NCBI GenBank assembly: GCA_026396555.1
Contig: JAPLWO010000054.1
Location: 1-25,403, forward strand
Direction: 5' to 3'
Length of the DNA: 25,403 nt
Origin: Candidatus Magasanikiibacteriota bacterium
GTDB lineage: Bacteria; Patescibacteriota; Patescibacteriia; Magasanikbacterales; 2-02-FULL-50-9b
The notes beneath the pieces are model-generated. The model did no database searches. It was not told where the DNA came from and worked only from the letters and a program-made list of their open reading frames with translations. Shown here piece by piece: positions 22,060 to 25,403 of this stretch. Position numbers and translations under genes: made by a program. Numbering within the stretch: the stretch's first letter is position 1; each line of letters starts with the position of its first letter.

Positions 22060-22425
22060 CTAATGATTGGACAACTTTATCATATCGTCTTTCCATTGTA
22101 AATAGTGCTTTAACTTGATTCCAAGCAATCGGCTGTCAAGGAACGGGATGATTTTATTTACGAGTGTTTTGCGTGATCTTGTGATTAAGACAGCGAAATG
22201 TGTATTCGACTCATTGTAGACAGCGACTTTATTTGGGATTCCCAATGCTTTACCGACAAGTTTGAGTAATTCTTGGTTTTCTCGTGGCATTTTTATTTGA
22301 AATCCAAACTGCTCAACTCGTGGAGTGTGAATGTGAATAAATGTTCCGCTGACAGAAATTATGCCGGCAACGAAGTCTGGAGATAGGTTTGTTCGATTGT
22401 TTGGAAACGTTTCACGTGAAACCAT
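22060..22425 (-). CDS. Degenerate LAGLIDADG-type protein (121 aa), probably a domesticated DNA-binding protein
   Basis: From ATG 22425 the protein reads MVSRETF, then LSPDFVAGIISVSGTFIHIH, which aligns with the LAGLIDADG helix-strand (FxAGLxDxDGxF). Then FQIKMPRENQELLKLVGKALG and a C-terminal FLDSRLLGIKLKHYLQWKDD follow, the classic second half with the K-x2-Y/F-x2-W pattern. The acidic residue that binds the catalytic metal at the end of the helix is Ser (SVSG instead of DADG or DGEG), so cleavage is unlikely. It is not inside an intron or intein. It heads an operon with TrmB 2. The frame is open to 22506, but that part lacks family similarity and is crossed by parS site 2. parS site 1 is encoded in codons 2 to 6. 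No SD. Confidence 0.78.
   Translation of the reverse strand: MVSRETFPNNRTNLSPDFVAGIISVSGTFIHIHTPRVEQFGFQIKMPRENQELLKLVGKALGIPNKVAVYNESNTHFAVLITRSRKTLVNKIIPFLDSRLLGIKLKHYLQWKDDMIKLSNH
22409..22422. promoter_or_regulatory. parS site 1
   Basis: GTTTCACGTGAAAC is a perfect 14-base palindrome identical to the core of the chromosomal ParB (Spo0J) binding site. It lies inside the first codons of the LAGLIDADG-like gene. Confidence 0.88.
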
Positions 22426-22451
22426 AATTTTGTCGTAACAATGGGCTAAAC

Positions 22452-22477
22452 TTTTACGTTTCACGTGAAACGTAAAA
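22452..22477. promoter_or_regulatory. parS site 2 within a 26-base perfect palindrome
   Basis: The same core GTTTCACGTGAAAC (22458-22471) is extended on both sides by six more complementary bases (TTTTAC on the left, GTAAAA on the right). Its centre is 49 bases from that of site 1. It lies in the 5' leader or promoter region of the LAGLIDADG-like gene. Confidence 0.9.
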
Positions 22478-22491
22478 TGCCGATTTGTATA

Positions 22492-22501
22492 TACTAATGT
22501 T
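22492..22501 (-). promoter_or_regulatory. Candidate TrmB half-site upstream of the LAGLIDADG-trmB2 operon
   Basis: On the minus strand AACATTAGTA directly precedes a TATATA-type -10. The identical 10-mer is half of the palindrome upstream of TrmB regulator 1 (6748-6757). Confidence 0.35.
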
Positions 22502-22535
22502 ACCAAACGAAACTAAAACATGCAAATCACACGAT

Positions 22536-22587
22536 TTACACACAGAAATCACAGCTTTATACACATTGTTATCCACAGTTGTCCACA
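22536..22587 (+). promoter_or_regulatory. Tandem DnaA-box array
   Basis: Four sites in the same orientation: TTACACACA (22536-22544, one mismatch), TTATACACA (22557-22565), perfect TTATCCACA (22569-22577) and TTGTCCACA (22579-22587, one mismatch). The last three are spaced 12 and 10 bases apart, close to one helical turn. A -10-like TATACT (22596-22601) follows at once. The array is 65 bases from parS site 2. It may be a secondary origin element, a DnaA titration site or a DnaA-controlled promoter. Confidence 0.8.
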
Positions 22588-22626
22588 GAATCTGCTATAC
22601 TCAGATCAGCTTTTTAAAGAAAAAAT

Positions 22627-22977
22627 ATGACACGTAGTTTGAAGGTTTCACAAAAAAATGATTTAAAATCAGCGAAAAAGTTGTCAACCCCCCATAACAT
22701 TTTTCAGCAATCATCAGACAATAAATCTCATTACGTCGCAAAAAAACTTTTGGACAAAAAAATGGATCAATCCACCGCATCTTCAATTAAATTGATTGGG
22801 AATTTAGATGATGAAGAAAAAAAACTAATTTTTACAAAAGTTCAGCCGGTCCAGTCATCAAAAATAAAACTCGAGCCTATTTCTGTTAAAAATAAAACCG
22901 GATTTATTTCAAAATTATTGAATCGCCCAGGATTATATCCAAGAAAATTGAAAATTAATGGTGCGCCTCGTCAATAA
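22627..22977 (+). CDS. Hypothetical basic protein (116 aa) downstream of the DnaA-box array
   Basis: I do not recognise it. The protein is rich in Lys, Ser and Gln, with no membrane segment, signal peptide or catalytic motif, and looks largely disordered apart from a short helical stretch near LDDEEKKLIFTKV and a C-terminal GFISKLLNRPGLYPRKL. It starts at ATG 22627 with a weak AAAGAA upstream. TATACT (22596-22601) is the likely -10, and no good -35 is seen because DnaA boxes occupy that position, so DnaA or an activator probably controls it. Its place beside parS and DnaA boxes suggests a link to replication or segregation, but that is only context. Confidence 0.65.
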   Translation: MTRSLKVSQKNDLKSAKKLSTPHNIFQQSSDNKSHYVAKKLLDKKMDQSTASSIKLIGNLDDEEKKLIFTKVQPVQSSKIKLEPISVKNKTGFISKLLNRPGLYPRKLKINGAPRQ

Positions 22978-22978
22978 A

Positions 22979-23386
22979 CTATTTTTCGCTTCGCGAATGT
23001 TGTCGAAAAAATAAATAAATTGCAGTAAAAATTACTGCGCCAACTAAATCAAAAAATAAATCTTGCATCGTATCCGCGATACTTGGCTGCATGTGGGTTT
23101 TGTAAAATAAGTCATTCAAAAATTCATAAAACTCCCACATAATTCCGAAAAGCCCAACAAAAGATACTGAAAAAACAAATTGCATGTGTGAAGGAATTTG
23201 CTTCCACCAATTTTTTCCGAAGTATTTTAGATATATAAAAAGCATGTTAGCGATCGCAATGCCGCCTAATGTGTGCATGATCACATCAAAAATCCAAAAG
23301 TTTGCGTATAAATAAATTGCGGGCGAAGAAAAATTAAATGTGACTACGAGAATTGGGAACCACATCATCTCTAAAAGTTTTTTCAT
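22979..23386 (-). CDS. Polytopic membrane protein, DUF2238/YjdF-like (135 aa)
   Basis: Four hydrophobic segments are visible (about 8-28, 30-54, 66-84 and 108-128). Conserved-looking polar residues sit near the membrane: FDVIMHTLGG, GIMWEFYEFLND and SIADTMQDLFFDLVGA. The H, WE-xx-E and DT-x2-DL-x2-D-x2-GA pattern resembles the DUF2238/YjdF family of small membrane proteins, whose role is unknown; some VanZ-like proteins look similar. It converges on the 116-aa gene with one base between stops, and is divergent from the gene at 23408 with only 21 bases between starts. Confidence 0.6.
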   Translation of the reverse strand: MKKLLEMMWFPILVVTFNFSSPAIYLYANFWIFDVIMHTLGGIAIANMLFIYLKYFGKNWWKQIPSHMQFVFSVSFVGLFGIMWEFYEFLNDLFYKTHMQPSIADTMQDLFFDLVGAVIFTAIYLFFRQHSRSEK

Positions 23387-23407
23387 AGTGTGCTATAATT
23401 TGCTGAC

Positions 23408-24562
23408 ATGAATTCTGAAATTTTTTTTGAACAATTGCCACCGGAATTAATGCAGCCTCCTGCGTTTATGTGGGAAGGGCCGCAGCCGGGGATCCAAGCG
23501 CAAGCAGATGAATTGCGACGGTATTATTTTTCTCCAAAAACAGGTAAGCTTGAAAGTATTGTACAGTATGATGATGAGGGAACGCCAATCGCGCGCGTGC
23601 GATATCGAGAAAGTATTTCAAATTCACAAAATACAATTCGTCCGAGTGAAATTGAAGCGTGGAATGGAAGTGAATTTGTCTCGCATGGTTTAGTTGAAGA
23701 AGGCGGAACTGTTGTACGAGCGCACTCATTACCACGCACGATGATTGATGTTGATGGAAATGAGAAGAAAATTCCGCTTGATAACGCATCAATTTTTATT
23801 ACACCTGCGGGTGCTGTCGTTGAGTTAGAATCTTTAGGGTCATGGCTTCATGCTCCTACAGCAACGTATATCGGCCGTGTGCGTGGGTTTAATCCACTTA
23901 ATCCGTTTTCTATTCGTACTGCAACCGGTGAGTTTGAATTGTCGACTGATCAGACAGATACGGTGATAAGTCCAACGGGGATTGTGTTTGAGTTCAATTC
24001 AGCGGGTGGAATGGATGCAATCGGAGAGGTGGTTATTCCGGAAATCGAATTAGGGCCAGCGCGCGACGCTGCAGAAGGGAAAACGATTCATTTACCGCAC
24101 GAGATGTTTGATATATATGTAGCGCCGCAAGAAAATAATGTGCGTGTTGATATAAAGGACGAACATTTGCGCGCGCTTGAGGCTGCACCGCTGCATACAA
24201 TTGTTGGAGCACATTCTTTTTTACATGATACGACACCAGAATTAATTGATGCGCAAGGCGGCGTCGCTGCGGAAGAAAAATTGCGCGAGGTTGAGCGTGG
24301 CGCGTTGGAGTTAGGACTTGCGTGTTATGCAGTTCGTCGCGAACAGCGACCACAATATCACGCCGCATTTTTAAAAGCGCAACATAATTTAGAAGATGCG
24401 TTATGGAAAAAAATTTCAGTTTTTGAATCGGCGGTTGGAGTTGGGCAGCATACCGTAATTAATCCTGCGCTTGTACGTGCGTGGGTTGAGCGAGCTGCGA
24501 CAAATCCGCATGAAGCACTGTTAGAATTACGTGCGGCTGCAACACCGCGATATGCAGCTTGA
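23408..24562 (+). CDS. Hypothetical protein (384 aa) upstream of and overlapping xer
   Basis: No family is recognised. The first two thirds look beta-rich with repeated short strands (RRYYFSPKTGKLESIVQYDD, IFITPAGAVVELESLGSW, TDTVISPTGIVFEFNSAGG), where the phrase ITPAG/ISPTGxVxEF occurs twice and suggests an internal duplication. The last 100 residues are helical (ERGALELGLACYAVRREQRP, FLKAQHNLEDALWKKISVFE). No signal peptide or membrane helix is seen. TATAAT (23394-23399) lies nine bases before ATG 23408, so the mRNA would be nearly leaderless. Its last 11 bases overlap the recombinase gene, so the two are translationally linked and perhaps act together. Confidence 0.75.
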   Translation: MNSEIFFEQLPPELMQPPAFMWEGPQPGIQAQADELRRYYFSPKTGKLESIVQYDDEGTPIARVRYRESISNSQNTIRPSEIEAWNGSEFVSHGLVEEGGTVVRAHSLPRTMIDVDGNEKKIPLDNASIFITPAGAVVELESLGSWLHAPTATYIGRVRGFNPLNPFSIRTATGEFELSTDQTDTVISPTGIVFEFNSAGGMDAIGEVVIPEIELGPARDAAEGKTIHLPHEMFDIYVAPQENNVRVDIKDEHLRALEAAPLHTIVGAHSFLHDTTPELIDAQGGVAAEEKLREVERGALELGLACYAVRREQRPQYHAAFLKAQHNLEDALWKKISVFESAVGVGQHTVINPALVRAWVERAATNPHEALLELRAAATPRYAA

Positions 24563-25403
24563 TGGGTTGGTGAAAGATTTTTTGGATCATTTAGAAATCG
24601 AAAAAAATCGATCTTTGTTAACTCGGCGAAATTACGAACTATATTTACGCCGATTCGTTGAATTTATTGTACGCACAGAAAAAAAATCTGATCCAGCAGC
24701 AATTACGTTTGATGCGGTGCGTGGCTTTAGATTGTGGTTGCATCGATTTGTTGATGCGCATGGAGAGCCGTTGTCGTCTGCAACACAAAATTATCATTTG
24801 ATTGCGCTGCGGTCACTTTTAAAATATTTATCAAAGCGTGAAATTAAATCTTTAGCGGCGGAGCGCGTGGAACTTGGAAAAATGCCAGAGCGACAAGTTT
24901 CATTTTTATCAGGCGATGAATTGGTACGATTTTTGCGTGCGCCCATGACTAGCAAACAAAACGAACTATTGGCGGCACGCGACAAAGCAATTTTAGAACT
25001 ATTATTTTCGACGGGGCTTCGTGTTTCTGAATTGGGTTCATTAAAACGCGATGATGTTGAGTTAGAACGCGGGGAAATCGGTGTTGTTGGAAAGGGAAGA
25101 AAGCGGCGCGTGGTTTTTGTGTCGCCTGAAGCGCGTGAATGGACAAAAAAGTATTTGGCGCTGCGTCGTGATATGAGTCCGTTTTTATTTGCGAACAATG
25201 ATCGTGCACACACAGCGCGTGAAAAAGAAAAAAGCGCGAGCAAAAAAAATATGGAAGGATTGACGTCACGTTCAATTCAACGCATGGTGGAAAAATATGC
25301 GGCAGAAGCGGGGATTATGAAAAAAGTCACGCCACACGTCTTGCGTCATTCATTTGCAACGGATTTATTGCACAATGGTGCTGATATTCGTTCAGTGCAG
25401 GTG
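24552..25403 (+). CDS. Xer-type tyrosine recombinase (partial, 284 codons seen)
   Basis: Tyrosine recombinases of the XerC/XerD group resolve chromosome dimers at dif; related phage and cassette integrases share the fold. The frame from ATG 24552 is open to the window end. The N-terminal core-binding domain has LDGLVKDFLDHLEIEKNRSL, TRRNYELYLRRF and NYHLIALRSLLKYL. The catalytic domain has RDKAILELLFSTGLRVSELG (R about 157), a beta-hairpin lysine in VVGKGRKRRVVF (about 180) and HVLRHSFATDLL (H263, R266). The second histidine and the tyrosine nucleophile lie beyond the window. An insertion rich in Lys, Glu and Ser follows FLFANNDRAH. It overlaps the preceding gene by 11 bases. XerC and XerD cannot be told apart here. 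Confidence 0.93.
   Translation, partial: MQLDGLVKDFLDHLEIEKNRSLLTRRNYELYLRRFVEFIVRTEKKSDPAAITFDAVRGFRLWLHRFVDAHGEPLSSATQNYHLIALRSLLKYLSKREIKSLAAERVELGKMPERQVSFLSGDELVRFLRAPMTSKQNELLAARDKAILELLFSTGLRVSELGSLKRDDVELERGEIGVVGKGRKRRVVFVSPEAREWTKKYLALRRDMSPFLFANNDRAHTAREKEKSASKKNMEGLTSRSIQRMVEKYAAEAGIMKKVTPHVLRHSFATDLLHNGADIRSVQV

Noticed and set aside
1..25403. CRISPR array, insertion sequence or prophage
   Set aside because: No regularly spaced direct repeats, transposase or phage structural genes were seen. The Xer-type recombinase and LAGLIDADG-like gene are the only mobile-element-like families, and both look chromosomal here.

Overview
The window looks like the replication-origin region of a small-genome bacterium, most likely a Patescibacteria (Candidate Phyla Radiation) member. 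That assignment is inferred. It rests on very compact genes, core genes with short or nearly absent 5' leaders and no Shine-Dalgarno (SD) motif, two TrmB-family regulators, an rpmH-rnpA-yidD block beside dnaA, and dnaA-dnaN not followed by recF or gyrB. No RNA or protein database was searched.

Layout. 1-1067: the tail of an unknown gene, a minimal O6-alkylguanine transferase domain, and a GRDP-like membrane protein with a frameshifted Cys/Gly tail and its own terminator. 1132-3793 (minus): two GT4-type glycosyltransferases and a GNAT-like protein. 3865-6004 (plus): a tight operon of Nudix hydrolase, endonuclease IV, histidine phosphatase and DUF167 protein. 6137-6607 (minus): an orphan gene. 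6841-7584: TrmB regulator 1. 7588-8355 (minus): rpmH, rnpA, yidD. 8411-11376: DnaA boxes, dnaA, more DnaA boxes, dnaN. 11437-14492: a 3D-domain secreted protein divergent from a class A penicillin-binding protein. 14553-17613: tRNA-Cys(GCA), then polA bracketed by two copies of a 138-nt three-way-junction element. 17708-18349 (minus): another orphan gene. 18466-20106: holA, rpsT and a small membrane protein. 20184-22425 (minus): rmuC, TrmB regulator 2 and a degenerate LAGLIDADG protein. 22409-22587: two parS sites and a tandem DnaA-box array. 22627-25403: three unrecognised or weakly recognised genes and a Xer-type tyrosine recombinase running off the window.

How it fits together. Initiation (DnaA, DnaA boxes), polymerase parts (beta clamp, delta subunit, Pol I), repair (endonuclease IV, alkyltransferase, RmuC), segregation sites (parS) and a Xer-type recombinase all lie within 25 kb. 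My hand counts of a few rows show C over G on the plus strand left of dnaA and G over C right of dnaN, consistent with an origin near dnaA-dnaN.

The most interesting points are: the paired structured element around polA, whose two copies share core sequence and an invariant 9-nt linker while their helices vary with pairing kept; the parS pair that lies partly inside the start of a LAGLIDADG-derived gene next to a four-box DnaA array; an apparent in-frame loss of about 21 residues in the fingers of Pol I; and five scattered genes with strong SDs, several with their own promoters and terminators, unlike the SD-less core genes. No stretch over 300 bases lacks a gene. The longest spacers are 9989-10260 (DnaA boxes), 6608-6840 (divergent promoters and a palindrome) and 17480-17707 (structured element and a terminator).
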